Shown in pieces: positions 44,446 to 53,364 of a stretch of 64,000 nt of DNA. The notes under the pieces are model-generated. The model saw only the letters and a list, made by a program, of their open reading frames with translations. It had not been told where the DNA came from and made no database searches. Location: NCBI GenBank assembly GCA_963725155.1, contig CAVRXU010000002.1:682001-746000 (forward strand). Direction: 5' to 3'. A program made the position numbers and the translations under genes. Positions within the stretch are counted from its first letter, which is position 1; the number at the start of each line of letters is the position of its first letter. The stretch is from DATDAH01 sp963725155. Its GTDB lineage: Bacteria; Actinomycetota; Acidimicrobiia; Acidimicrobiales; DATDAH01.

Positions 44446-45951
44446 GTGAAGCCCACGGCCCACGAGCTCTTCGGCCCTGCCGGGACACCACGGGTCGCGG
44501 TGGTCGGCGCCGGATTCGGCGGGATCGCCATGGGCGTGAAGCTGAAACAGGCCGGCATCGACACGTTCACGATCTACGAGTCGTCCCTCGGGATCGGGGG
44601 GACGTGGTGGGACAACACCTACCCCGGTGCCGAGGTCGACGTGGGCTCGCACCTCTACTGCTTCTCCTTCATGCCCCATCAGTGGACCCGCACCCACGCC
44701 CGCCAGCCCGAGCTGCAGAAGTACCTGGAGGAGACGGTTGACGAGTTCGGCCTGCGTCCGCACCTCCGCCTCGGGACCCCGGTGGAGTCAGCCACGTGGG
44801 ACGAGGAGCGTCACTTCTGGGCCGTCCGCCTCGAGGACGGGACTGTCGACGAGTGCCATGTGGTCGTGAGCGGGGTCGGCTTCCTCAACGTGCCTCGCTA
44901 TCCGGACTGGCCGGGGCTCGAGGACTTCGGCGGGCCGGCGTTCCACACCGCCCGTTGGGAAGACCAGCACGACCTGACCGGCAAGACCGTGGCCGTGGTC
45001 GGCACCGGGTCCTCGGCCACCCAGGTCGTGCCCGCCATCCGGCCGATCGTGGAGCAGCTCTACGTGTTCCAGCGGGAGCCCGGCTGGATCCTGCCCAAGG
45101 GTGAGCGCGACCTCACCGACGAGGAGCAGGCCGCGTTCGCCAAGCCTTGGCGGCGCCGGCGGGAGCGCTGGCGGCTCAAGTACCTGCTGGAGAAGAGCCT
45201 GTTCCGCGGGGCGCTCTACCGGCCCGGTACCAAGGTGAACGCCACCCGCCAGCAGGTCTGCCTCGACTACATCGCCCGCCAGTTCGCCGACCACCCCGAG
45301 CTGCGGGAGGCGGTCACGCCGACCTACCCCTATCCCGGCAAGCGGCCGGTCCTCGCCAGCACCTTCTATCCCGCCCTCAAGAAGGAGAACGTCGAGCTCG
45401 TCCCCCGCGCCGTGGCCTCGGTGACCCCCACCGGCATCGTCGACGGAGACGGGGTCGAGCGCGCCGTCGATGTGATCGTCATGGCCACCGGCTTCAAGCC
45501 GGCCGACTACCTCGCTCGCCTCCGCGTCGTCGGCCGTGACGGCCGCACGCTCCAGGAGACCTGGGGGGACGAACCGAGGGCCTACCTCGGGATCACCGTG
45601 CCGGCGTTCCCCAACTTCTTCATGCTCTACGGGCCCGGTACCAACGGCGGCGAGATCGTGATCATGCTCGAGAGCCAGGCCGAGTACGCCGTGCGGGCGA
45701 TCAAGCGCATGATCCGGGAGCGGGTCACCGCCGTCGAGGTCAAACCCCGCTACGAGGCCCGGTGGTACCGCTGGCTCCAGGCCCGCATGGAGGGCACCTC
45801 CTGGACCATGAGCAACAACTACTTCACCTCACCCTCGGGCAAGGTCGTGACCCAGTGGCCCTACGGCAACTATCGCTACCGCTTCATGACCAAGGTCCTG
45901 GGCCGCGTGTCGGAGACCACCCGCCGACGCGACCCCACGTCAGTCCCGTGA
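44446..45951 (+). CDS. Flavin-containing Baeyer-Villiger-type monooxygenase
   Basis: A 501-residue FAD/NADPH monooxygenase. It has GAGFGGIAMG for FAD, GIGGTWWDNTYPGAEVD, the Baeyer-Villiger fingerprint FGGPAFHTARWED (FxGxxxHxxxW), GTGSSATQ for NADPH and ATGFKPADY. Such enzymes insert oxygen next to a ketone to give an ester or lactone. The GTG at 44446 follows the previous stop by one base and was chosen because the alignable sequence begins shortly after. Its end overlaps the convergent amidohydrolase by 12 bases. The epoxide hydrolase and esterase-type genes nearby could open its products. Confidence 0.92.
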   Translation: MKPTAHELFGPAGTPRVAVVGAGFGGIAMGVKLKQAGIDTFTIYESSLGIGGTWWDNTYPGAEVDVGSHLYCFSFMPHQWTRTHARQPELQKYLEETVDEFGLRPHLRLGTPVESATWDEERHFWAVRLEDGTVDECHVVVSGVGFLNVPRYPDWPGLEDFGGPAFHTARWEDQHDLTGKTVAVVGTGSSATQVVPAIRPIVEQLYVFQREPGWILPKGERDLTDEEQAAFAKPWRRRRERWRLKYLLEKSLFRGALYRPGTKVNATRQQVCLDYIARQFADHPELREAVTPTYPYPGKRPVLASTFYPALKKENVELVPRAVASVTPTGIVDGDGVERAVDVIVMATGFKPADYLARLRVVGRDGRTLQETWGDEPRAYLGITVPAFPNFFMLYGPGTNGGEIVIMLESQAEYAVRAIKRMIRERVTAVEVKPRYEARWYRWLQARMEGTSWTMSNNYFTSPSGKVVTQWPYGNYRYRFMTKVLGRVSETTRRRDPTSVP

Positions 45952-47637
45952 GCTGATCATCCTCCCCGGCAGCTCACCGGTGAGCGTGCCCCCGACCTGG
46001 ACGGCAACGCCGTCGACGAAGGTCGCCCGGTAGCCCCCCTCGGGGCGGCGCAGCCTCCGGCCACCGCCGGGAAGGTCGTTCACGAACCCGTCGGCGTCGT
46101 GGTGGAGCTCGTCGAGGGCGAACACCACGAGGTCGGCGACGGCGCCGGCCGCGATCACGCCGCGGTCCCGGAACCCGAAGACCTCGGCCTGGCGCCCGGT
46201 CATCTCGTGGACCGCCGCTTCGACGGTCAGGTCGGCCCGCTCCCGCACGTGCCGGGTCAGGACCAGCGTCGTGTCCCCCGAGGCGCAGATCATCTGCAGG
46301 TGGGCCCCGGCGTCCGACGAGCTGATGAGCACGTCGGGGTCGGCAAGGGTCCGGCCCACGCCGTCGACGTCGGCGTTGGCGATGCCCTGGGCGACGAGGC
46401 CGAGCTCGACGTCGTTCTCCAACACGAAGTCGGCGAGGACATCGGACGGATGTCCCTCCCGCTCGGCCAGCAGGTCGGCGAACGTGCGCCCGAGCCACTG
46501 CGGGTCGACGGCCGGGCCCAGCTCGACGAAGCGCACTCGCTCCGGGAGACGGTGGGGGAAGAGCGTTCGCTCGACCCGGTCCCACTCCTCACGAGCCGTC
46601 GTGCGCCACGCCGGGTCCCGGAGGAGCTCGGTCTTCGCTTCACCCCGGGCGGCGATGACCTGGTGCCATCCCTCCGGTAGGCCCATGAACATCATGGAGG
46701 AGTCCCAGCTGAGGCGGAGGTCGACCGGCCGGGGCGACAGCTGCGGGAGAAGGGCGATGCCCTCACCGCGCAGCCGTCGCGTCAGCTCGAGCCACTTCTC
46801 ACAGACCCGAGGGTTGGAATCGTTGTAGGTGAAGCCGGTCCAGGTGAGCGGCACGCCACGGGCGCCGCATCGTCGGGCCAGGTCCTCCAGGCGGGCGAAG
46901 GGGTCGGCGACGTCGAGGAGCTGGGGAACGATCTCGACCACCCCACGACCGCTCGCTCCCACGACGTCGAGGAGGGCATCCACCTCGGCGTCGTCGGCCG
47001 CGCGGGAGGGCACCGGCCGGCCGCGGTTGTCGACGTCGAACTGTGACGTCGACAACCCCCAGGCGCCGGCGGCCATCGCCTCGCGGAGGAGGGTTGCCAT
47101 CGCGGCCCGCTCCTCCGCGGTGGCGACCCGCGTCCAGGCGTCGTCGCCCATGACGGCCAGCCGCAGCGGGCTGTGCCCCACCAGCGCGGCGAGGTTCGTG
47201 CCCGCGCCCGTGGCGTTCACCGCGTCCCGGTAGCCGGCGTACTCGGTCCACGTCCACGGGACCTGGTCGTCGAACAGGTGGCGGGGGACGTCCTCGACGT
47301 AGGCGAAGAGGTCGGCGATGTCACCCCTGACGGCGTCGTTGACGGGATGCAGCGAGAGGCTGCAGTTCCCGATCAACATCGTCGTCACCCCGTGGAGCGG
47401 CTCCGGGTCGAGGGTGGGATCCCAGAACACCTGCGGATCGGTGTGGGCGTGGCTGTCGATGAAGCCGGGCGCCACGTACGCCCCCGAAGCGTCGACGACC
47501 AGCTCGCCGTCGGGACGCAGGTCGGGTGCCACCTCGATGGTGCGGCCGGCGCGCACTCGGACGTCGGACCGGACGGCCGTTGCGCCGGTGCCGTCCAGGA
47601 CCTCGCCGCCCCGGAGGAGGAGGTCGCCCCCGCTCAC
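45940..47637 (-). CDS. D-aminoacylase-like amidohydrolase, paralogue
   Basis: A 565-residue relative of the protein at 42792. It has FIDSHAHTDPQVFWD with the HAH metal motif, the Cys in IGNCSL, GRPVPSR in the substrate lid, and SSSDAGAHLQM with the Asp and His of the second metal region. Similarity is spread over the whole length, so this is an old duplication. The start is GTG at 47637. A perfect 48-bp palindrome (47669-47716) lies 31 bp upstream. It is last in a possible minus-strand series after the epoxide hydrolase and CoA ligase. The substrate is unknown. Confidence 0.88.
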   Translation of the reverse strand: MSGGDLLLRGGEVLDGTGATAVRSDVRVRAGRTIEVAPDLRPDGELVVDASGAYVAPGFIDSHAHTDPQVFWDPTLDPEPLHGVTTMLIGNCSLSLHPVNDAVRGDIADLFAYVEDVPRHLFDDQVPWTWTEYAGYRDAVNATGAGTNLAALVGHSPLRLAVMGDDAWTRVATAEERAAMATLLREAMAAGAWGLSTSQFDVDNRGRPVPSRAADDAEVDALLDVVGASGRGVVEIVPQLLDVADPFARLEDLARRCGARGVPLTWTGFTYNDSNPRVCEKWLELTRRLRGEGIALLPQLSPRPVDLRLSWDSSMMFMGLPEGWHQVIAARGEAKTELLRDPAWRTTAREEWDRVERTLFPHRLPERVRFVELGPAVDPQWLGRTFADLLAEREGHPSDVLADFVLENDVELGLVAQGIANADVDGVGRTLADPDVLISSSDAGAHLQMICASGDTTLVLTRHVRERADLTVEAAVHEMTGRQAEVFGFRDRGVIAAGAVADLVVFALDELHHDADGFVNDLPGGGRRLRRPEGGYRATFVDGVAVQVGGTLTGELPGRMISSRD

Positions 47638-47668
47638 CGCCCAGCCCAGGCTGCGGGAAAGCGCCTTC

Positions 47669-47716
47669 TACCTTGTGCACCAGTGCGCCAGAACTGGCGC
47701 ACTGGTGCACAAGGTA
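47669..47716. repeat. Perfect 48-bp palindrome
   Basis: Two identical 23-base arms (left TACCTTGTGCACCAGTGCGC plus CAG) flank two A residues; every base pairs. It lies between the epoxide hydrolase stop and the amidohydrolase start, both on the minus strand. Its core GCGCCAGAAC recalls the end of the 52-nt palindromes, but the arms differ. It could be a strong terminator or a regulator site. Confidence 0.85.
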
Positions 47717-47745
47717 CGGAACGGGGCCGGAGGGCGGTCACGGTC

Positions 47746-48855
47746 TCAGCGCACGGCGCGGAAGAAGTCACGGATGTCGTCGACGAACAGGTCGGGCTGC
47801 TCCATGGCGGCGAAGTGGCCGCCGCGGGGCATCTCCACCCAGTGGGTCACGTTGTAGGCCCGCTCGACCCAGGGCCGGGGGAAGCGGATGGGCTCCTTCG
47901 GGTAGCGGGCGACACCGGTGGGGGCGGCCACGAAGCCCGGCGGTCGCTCGCTGGTGTGCTGGAGCTCCCAGTAGAGGCGGGTCGACGAGGTGATGGTCCC
48001 GGTCACCCAGTAGACCATCACGTTGGTCAGGAGCTGGTCCCGGGTGAAGGCGTTCTCGGGGTCGCCGTCGCAGTCGCTCCAGGCCCGGAACTTCTCGACG
48101 ATCCAGGAGAGGAGGCCGGCGGGGGAGTCGTTCAAACCGGCACCCAGCGTCTGGGGCCTGGTGCCCTGGAGCTGGGAGTAGGCGGACTCCTCCTTGCCGA
48201 ACGCCGCCATCTGGCCGAGGTCGGCCTGGTCCTCGGGGCTCAGCTCGACGTCCTCCTTCGGTCGGCGGGCGACGGCCATGTTGAGGTGGAGGGCGACGCA
48301 GTGCTCCGGGTCGAGGGCGCCGATCTGGGTCGCCACCTGGGATCCCCAATCGCCGCCCTGGACGCCGTACCGGTCGTAGCCCAGCTGGGCCATCAGCGCG
48401 ATGAACGCCCGGGCGATGCGGTGCGGGTCCCAGCCGGGGGTGCGGGTCGGTTCCGAGAACCCGTAGCCGGGCAGGGAGGGGGCGACCACGTCGAAGTCCT
48501 CGGCCAGGCGGGGGAGCACGGCCTGGAACTCCACGATCGAGCCCGGCCAGCCGTGGAGCATCAGGACCGGGAGGGTGTCCTCCCGCTCGGATCGGGCGTG
48601 GACGAAGTGAATGGACTGGCCGTCGATCTCGGTCGTGAAGTGGTCGAGCTCGTTGAGCTTCGCCTCCTCCGCCCGCCAGTCGTACTCCTCCAGCCAGTAG
48701 GCCACCAGCTCCCGCAGGTAGGGGACCGGCGTGCCGTACTCCCACCCAGTGCCTTCGATCTGGTCCGGGAAGCGGGTGTGCTCCAGCCGCCGGCGCAGGT
48801 CGTCGAGGACGGCGTCGTCGACGTGGACCTTGAATGGCTCGACGGTGTCGGTCAT
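47746..48855 (-). CDS. Epoxide hydrolase, alpha/beta-hydrolase fold (EHN family)
   Basis: A 369-residue epoxide hydrolase with the N-terminal EHN segment (FKVHVDDAVLDDLRRRLEHT), the oxyanion motif HGWPGS, nucleophile Asp169 in GGDWGS, and the catalytic His in RGGHFAAMEQPDLF. These features match microsomal-type bacterial epoxide hydrolases that open epoxides to diols. The ATG overlaps the stop of the CoA ligase gene (ATGA), so the pair is co-translated. It may act on an epoxide made by one of the P450s. Confidence 0.92.
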   Translation of the reverse strand: MTDTVEPFKVHVDDAVLDDLRRRLEHTRFPDQIEGTGWEYGTPVPYLRELVAYWLEEYDWRAEEAKLNELDHFTTEIDGQSIHFVHARSEREDTLPVLMLHGWPGSIVEFQAVLPRLAEDFDVVAPSLPGYGFSEPTRTPGWDPHRIARAFIALMAQLGYDRYGVQGGDWGSQVATQIGALDPEHCVALHLNMAVARRPKEDVELSPEDQADLGQMAAFGKEESAYSQLQGTRPQTLGAGLNDSPAGLLSWIVEKFRAWSDCDGDPENAFTRDQLLTNVMVYWVTGTITSSTRLYWELQHTSERPPGFVAAPTGVARYPKEPIRFPRPWVERAYNVTHWVEMPRGGHFAAMEQPDLFVDDIRDFFRAVR

Positions 48856-50329
48856 CCGCCTCTCGCCTCCAGCAGCGCCCCCCGGTTGACCTTGGTCGCC
48901 GCGCTGCGGGGGATCTCGTCGACGACCTCGACCGACTTCGGGACCTTGTACGGAGCGAGCCGCTCCTTGGTGTAGGCCCGAACCTCCTCGAACGTCGGCG
49001 GATCGGCCGGGTCGGCGGGCTGGATGATGGCGTGCACCCGGCGGCCCCACTCGTCGTCCTTCAGCCCGATCACGGCGACGTCGGCCACCTTCGGGTGGTC
49101 CATCAGGGCGATCTCGACCTCGGCGGGGTAGACGTTGGCGCCGCCGGTGATGATCAGGTCGCTCCGGCGGTCGACGACGAACAGGAACCCGTCCTCGTCG
49201 ACGTAGCCGAGGTCGCCGACCGAGCAGAAGCCGTCCTCGGTCATCGTCGGCTGGGCGGAGCCGCCCAGGTAGTCCGACCCGCCGTAGGTCTTCGACCGCA
49301 GGTAGAGGTCGCCGACCTCACCCGCCGGGACCGGGTTGCCGTCGGCGTCGAGCACCCGCAGCTCGGTGTCCCGCGCCGGCCGACCGACGCTGCCCTCCCG
49401 GTCCATCCACTCGTCCGCCCGGATGGCGGTGATCCCGAGGCCCTCGCTCATCCCGTAGGCCATGATCACCTTCTCCGGCGCCGACGAGCTCGGCCCACCG
49501 GTGCACCAGGTACGGCGGCATCGGGGCCGCGCCCTGGCAGATCCACTCGATGCTCGAGAGGTCCCGGTCGTCGATGTCGGGCAGGTCGGCGAGGCGCTTC
49601 AGCATCGTCGGGGTGCAGTTGAAGGTCGTCGCCCGGTGGCGCTCGATCACGTCGACCACCTGGGCGGCGTCGAACGCGCTCCATGACCACCACGTGGTCA
49701 CCGCCGACCAGGCTCACGCAGGAGTGGAAGCCGTTCATGTGGTACATCGGCCCGAGCACGAGGACGACCTGGGGCCGGGGGATCCGGCGCCACCCCTCGG
49801 CGATGGGGATCGTCAGGGCCGGGTCGTACACCCCCGGGCGGTTGCTGACGATGACCTTGGGCAGTCCTGTCGACCCGCTGCTGCAGATGCCGTTGGACCT
49901 CGGTGAGACCACGTCGGGGAGGTCGGGCACCTCGCGCTCGGCCGTGGCGTCGATCCACTCGAGGTCGTCCTCGCCGAGGTGGACCTTGCCGTCGATCGCC
50001 TCCCGCAACCGGTCCAGCTCCCAGTCGGGCAGGTCCCAGCGCATCGGCACCGGGATCGCGCCGAGCTTCCAGGCGGCGAGGACGGCGAGGACGAACTGAG
50101 GCGAGTTCCGCAGGCCGATGCCCAGCCGGTCGCCGACCCCGAGACCCCGCTCGGCCAGCGCGCCGGCCAGCTGGCCGGAGCGCCGCTCGAGCTCGGGCCA
50201 GGTGAAGGTGATCTCCGGGCCGTCGGCCGCGATGAAGCGCCAGACGACCCCGTCGGGGCGCTCGGCGGCGAGCCGACGCATCCGGGCCGGGATGCTGATG
50301 AACTCGGCCTCGTCCCCCACGGCCGGCAT
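48852..50329 (-). pseudogene. Acyl-CoA synthetase (AMP-dependent), frameshifted
   Basis: Family sequence is complete across three frames: an intact N-terminal part with CSSGSTGLPKV and GPMYHMNGFHSCVSLVGGDH, a middle part TTFNCTPTMLKRLADLPDID with ICQGAAPMP, and a C-terminal part with MAYGMSEGLG, GDLGYVDEDGFLFVVDRRSD, ITGGANVYPAEVE and AATKVNRGAL. Shifts lie at about 49672-49683 and 49474-49490; one extra base at each explains them. The enzyme would make an acyl-CoA for beta-oxidation-like steps. The start ATG at 50329 is preferred over a TTG at 50344. A weak copy of the type 2 operator lies 27 bp upstream. The epoxide hydrolase gene overlaps its end. Confidence 0.82.
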
Positions 50330-50355
50330 GTTACGAGACGGCAACCAGGGGCTTT

Positions 50356-50368
50356 TGACAGCGTGCCG
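50356..50368. promoter_or_regulatory. Weak type 2 operator-like site
   Basis: TGACAGCGTGCCG, with TTT before and AAA after, matches TGACRNNNYGTCA in the left half but differs at two right-half positions. It lies 27 bp before the CoA ligase ATG on the minus strand. Listed only because the flanks and the position agree with the other members. Confidence 0.35.
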
Positions 50369-50385
50369 AAATCATGGCCGTCCTC

Positions 50386-50437
50386 CGTTCTGGCGCCTGA
50401 TCTTGGGGTCATGGCGCCGAAATCAGGCGCCAGTTCG
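50386..50437. repeat. 52-nt intergenic palindrome, copy 4
   Basis: The outer arms CTGGCGCCTGAT and ATCAGGCGCCAG pair perfectly, while the inner part is unpaired over about 20 bases. The ends CGTTC and GTTCG are kept, and the length is 52 nt. Unlike most copies it lies between divergent genes (CoA ligase and M24 peptidase), where a terminator is not expected. Confidence 0.8.
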
Positions 50438-50520
50438 CCGAGGCCGGGCCCAGGCCGTCGGCCCGGCCACCCGGACGAGGACTTCCTGGGCCGCCCTCCT
50501 CGGCGGCGTAGGGTCCGTCG

Positions 50521-51687
50521 GTGGTCGCCGACGAGCCCGACCTGATCCGGTTGCGGGTCGACCGGCAGAGGAAGCTGGCCGAGGCGCTGCCGCAGCACGG
50601 GCAGGCTCTCGTCCTTCTCGGTGTGTCCAACGTCAAGTACGCCACGGGGGCCCGGGTGGTCGCGGGCGACTACGGGCGCAGCGCGAAGTGGCGCAACGTG
50701 GCCGTGCTGGTCGACGGCGATCCCGTGCCCCACCTGTGGACGTGGCAACCCGAGGGGGTGCCGGGCGACCACCCCGCCGACCACGTTCACCAGGGCCTCG
50801 ACCTCACCACCGACGAGGGGGCGACGGCGCTGGTGTCCTTCCTGGCCGACATGGGCGCGGGTACGTGCTTGCTCGACGAGTGGACGATGCCGCTGCACCG
50901 CAGCTGGGCGGGCGAGCGACCGGGGGATGCCCTCCCGCTCCTGGGGCCGGCGAAGCTGGTCAAGACCGGCGACGAGTTGGCCTGCATCCGCCGGGCGCAA
51001 CAGATCAACGAACAGGCGATGGGCGAGGTGCAGGCCGCGCTCCGGCCGGGCATCCGGGCCACGGACCTCAGCGCGGTGTTCCTCCGTCGGGTCGCCGAGC
51101 TCGGCGCCCACGCCAACACGCTCGACCCCATCTGGCAGGTCATGCCTGACCGCATCGACCGGGGCCCGCACTCGGCCACGGGCGACGTCGTGTTCCCGAC
51201 CGTCACCACCGACCGCATCCTCGGCGAGGGCGAGGTCATCTGGGTCGACACCGGGATCACCTGGGAGGGCTACGACTCGGACTTCGGCCGCACCTGGGTC
51301 GTCGGCCGGGACCCGTCGGCCGGCGAGCGGGACCGCTTCACCCGCTGGCGGGAGGTGTGCGACCGGGTGCTGGCCGTGGTCAAGCCCGGGGCCACGGGCG
51401 CCGACCTCACCGCGGCGGCCCGTCAGGAGGAGGAGCGCACGCCGTGGCTGCCGCACCTCTACCTGAGCCACGGCATCGGCGTCGACTTGGCCGAGGCGCC
51501 GCTGATCGGCACCGACCTCGGCCCGGAGTTCGACGAGGCCACGGTCCTCCAGCCCGGCATGGTCCTCGTGCTCGAGCCGGTCATCTGGGCGGACGGCGAG
51601 GGCGGGTGGCGGGGCGAGGAGATCGTGGCCGTGACCGACACCGGCTGGGAGCCGCTGTCCAGCTTCAGCTACGAGGGCTGGACATGA
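50521..51687 (+). CDS. M24-family metallohydrolase (Xaa-Pro aminopeptidase-like), metal site complete
   Basis: A 388-residue protein with an N-terminal creatinase-like domain (NVKYATGAR) and a pita-bread catalytic domain. All five metal ligands of the family are visible: Asp in WVDTGI, Asp in GYDSDFGRTW, His in LSHGIGVD, Glu in VLEPVIW and Glu in RGEEIVAV. Members cleave Xaa-Pro bonds or, as creatinase does, small C-N bonds. The GTG at 50521 is the first start of the open frame. Its stop overlaps the ATG of a second M24 gene, so the two are made together and may form a heteromer. In this catabolic setting a non-peptide substrate is possible. Confidence 0.88.
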   Translation: MVADEPDLIRLRVDRQRKLAEALPQHGQALVLLGVSNVKYATGARVVAGDYGRSAKWRNVAVLVDGDPVPHLWTWQPEGVPGDHPADHVHQGLDLTTDEGATALVSFLADMGAGTCLLDEWTMPLHRSWAGERPGDALPLLGPAKLVKTGDELACIRRAQQINEQAMGEVQAALRPGIRATDLSAVFLRRVAELGAHANTLDPIWQVMPDRIDRGPHSATGDVVFPTVTTDRILGEGEVIWVDTGITWEGYDSDFGRTWVVGRDPSAGERDRFTRWREVCDRVLAVVKPGATGADLTAAARQEEERTPWLPHLYLSHGIGVDLAEAPLIGTDLGPEFDEATVLQPGMVLVLEPVIWADGEGGWRGEEIVAVTDTGWEPLSSFSYEGWT

Positions 51688-52763
51688 CCGACGCCGGCGT
51701 GCTCGCCCTCTCGGACAGCGGTCGGTTCGACCCCGCCCGGTTGCGAGCCGAGCGCAAGGACCGGGTCCTGGCCGGGATGACCGAGGACAGGATCGACGCC
51801 CTGCTGCTCGGCACCGCGCCGAACATCCGCTACGCGACCGGGGCTCGCCCCCTGTGGCTCGCCGGCGCCCGGGCGTTCGCGCCGCTCGCCGTCGTGCTTC
51901 GCGAGGGCGAGACCCACCTGGTCGGCGCCTCCGACGACGGCGTGCCCCCCGAGGTCCCGCCCGACCACCTGGTCCAGTCCACCTGGAACCCGGCCAGCCT
52001 CATGCGTCGGCTGGCGGCCATCGACGGGCTGGCGTCGGCCCGCACCATCGGCGTCGACGGGCTCACCCCGATGTTCGAGCAGCTCCTCACCTCGACGTTT
52101 CCGGAGGCGACGCTGGTGGACGGCACGCCGCCGCTCTGGCGGGCCCGGGCCACCAAGACCGAGGACGAGCTGTCCTGCCTGCGGACCGCCTCGGCTGTCT
52201 GCGAAGCGGCCCTGTGGGACGTCGTCACCACCCTGGCCGTGGGCGACACCGAGCGCGACCTGCAGGCCCGCTTCGTGGAGCGCATGGCCTCGTTCGGCAC
52301 CACCACCCCGGCCTTCGACGGGACCTTCTGCGTGAGCGACGGCGACGCCCCGCTGCGCCGGCTGGTGTCCGACCGCCAGGTGGCGGCGGGCGAGATGGTG
52401 GCCGTCGACGTCGGCGTGCTGTTCAACGGCTACGAGGGCGGACTGGCCCGCACCTGGCTCCCCGAGGGCAGCTCACCCACCGCGGCCCAGGCGGCCGCCG
52501 CCCGCCATGCTCGAGGGGCTCTGGACACGGTGCTCGGTGCCCTCCGCCCGTGGATGTCGGCCGACGACCTGGCCGCGCTGGTGCCCGACGGGCCGCTGCC
52601 GGTGGCCTACGGGATCGGCCTCGGCGTCGAGCCGCTGACCACCGAGGTCGGTTCCACCCTGTGCGTCCAGGTCCTGCACCGGGGCGTGCTCCTCCGGGAG
52701 ACCGTCGTCCTGCGGCCCGACGGGCCGGAGCTGCTGTCCCGGTTCAGGTTCGGTGTCTCATGA
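51684..52763 (+). CDS. M24-family protein with degenerate metal site (probable inactive partner)
   Basis: A 359-residue paralogue of the preceding protein, with the same N-terminal domain (NIRYATGARPLWLAG) and a pita-bread domain that keeps only two of five metal ligands. Asp in AVDVGVL and Glu in LLRETVV remain. The second Asp is replaced in GYEGGLARTW, His is Tyr in VAYGIGLGVE, and the first Glu is Gln in LCVQVLH. It should not bind the dimetal centre. The ATG overlaps the active paralogue's stop (ATGA). A structural or regulatory subunit of a heteromer is the likely role; an intact frame of full length argues that it is maintained. Confidence 0.85.
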   Translation: MTDAGVLALSDSGRFDPARLRAERKDRVLAGMTEDRIDALLLGTAPNIRYATGARPLWLAGARAFAPLAVVLREGETHLVGASDDGVPPEVPPDHLVQSTWNPASLMRRLAAIDGLASARTIGVDGLTPMFEQLLTSTFPEATLVDGTPPLWRARATKTEDELSCLRTASAVCEAALWDVVTTLAVGDTERDLQARFVERMASFGTTTPAFDGTFCVSDGDAPLRRLVSDRQVAAGEMVAVDVGVLFNGYEGGLARTWLPEGSSPTAAQAAAARHARGALDTVLGALRPWMSADDLAALVPDGPLPVAYGIGLGVEPLTTEVGSTLCVQVLHRGVLLRETVVLRPDGPELLSRFRFGVS

Positions 52764-52795
52764 TCGGCGCCCGTCAACACGGTCCTCGCCTGGCT

Positions 52796-53272
52796 TCAAG
52801 CGGTTCCGTCGAGAGGTTCGAGGACGATCACGGGCGTCTCGGTCGACCGCCCGCCGGCGTGGCCGTCGAGCTGGGGTTCGACCGCGGCCCAGAGCCGCCA
52901 CAGTCGATCCCGCTCCTCCCCCGAGACCTCGCGGGCGTGGACCGGGCGCTCCGACTGATCCGCCAGGCGAACGACGGCATCCGGATGCGCCTCGAGGTTG
53001 AGCCACCACGCGGGATGGCCCTCGTCCCAGCCATTCATCGCCAGCAGGACGAGGTTCGGGCCGTCTTCGACATAGCCGACGATGACGCTGCGGTCCTGGC
53101 CGGACTTCCGCCCGACGGTCGTGAGGCGCAGCGAACCCCAGCCCCGCTTGTTCGCCGTCGTCCAGAGGAAGCGGCCGCCGCTGAGCTTGTAGAGGGCTCG
53201 ATGGACCCGCCAGGCCACGTGCACGAACCACGGCGGCGGGTGCTTCGGTGCTGGGCCTACTTCGCTGCTCAT
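52796..53272 (-). CDS. Deazaflavin (F420)-dependent nitroreductase-family protein
   Basis: A 158-residue split-beta-barrel protein of the Ddn/FDOR group: LRLTTVGRKSGQDRSVIVGYVEDGPNLVLLAMNG followed by HPAWWLNLEAHPDAVVRL, the classic actinobacterial pattern. Members use reduced F420 to reduce quinones, nitro compounds or enones, or simply bind it. It converges on the M24 pair and is 92 bp from the divergent crotonase gene. It supports F420 use by this organism. The substrate is unknown. Confidence 0.88.
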   Translation of the reverse strand: MSSEVGPAPKHPPPWFVHVAWRVHRALYKLSGGRFLWTTANKRGWGSLRLTTVGRKSGQDRSVIVGYVEDGPNLVLLAMNGWDEGHPAWWLNLEAHPDAVVRLADQSERPVHAREVSGEERDRLWRLWAAVEPQLDGHAGGRSTETPVIVLEPLDGTA

Positions 53273-53364
53273 GGCCGATCCCTCCAGGGACTGTCGCCCG
53301 CCCGACCCTACGCCGCATCCGACCGGGTCCCCGACGGGCCGGAACTACGGTCACCGTTCGCCCC

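Noticed and set aside
19220..50329. Programmed ribosomal frameshifting in the split genes
   Set aside because: The shift sites share no slippery sequence or downstream structure, occur in unrelated families, and are both +1 and -1 in one gene.
50386..50437. Simple rho-independent terminators for all 52-nt repeats
   Set aside because: No copy has a T-run, and this copy lies between divergent genes where no transcript needs to end.
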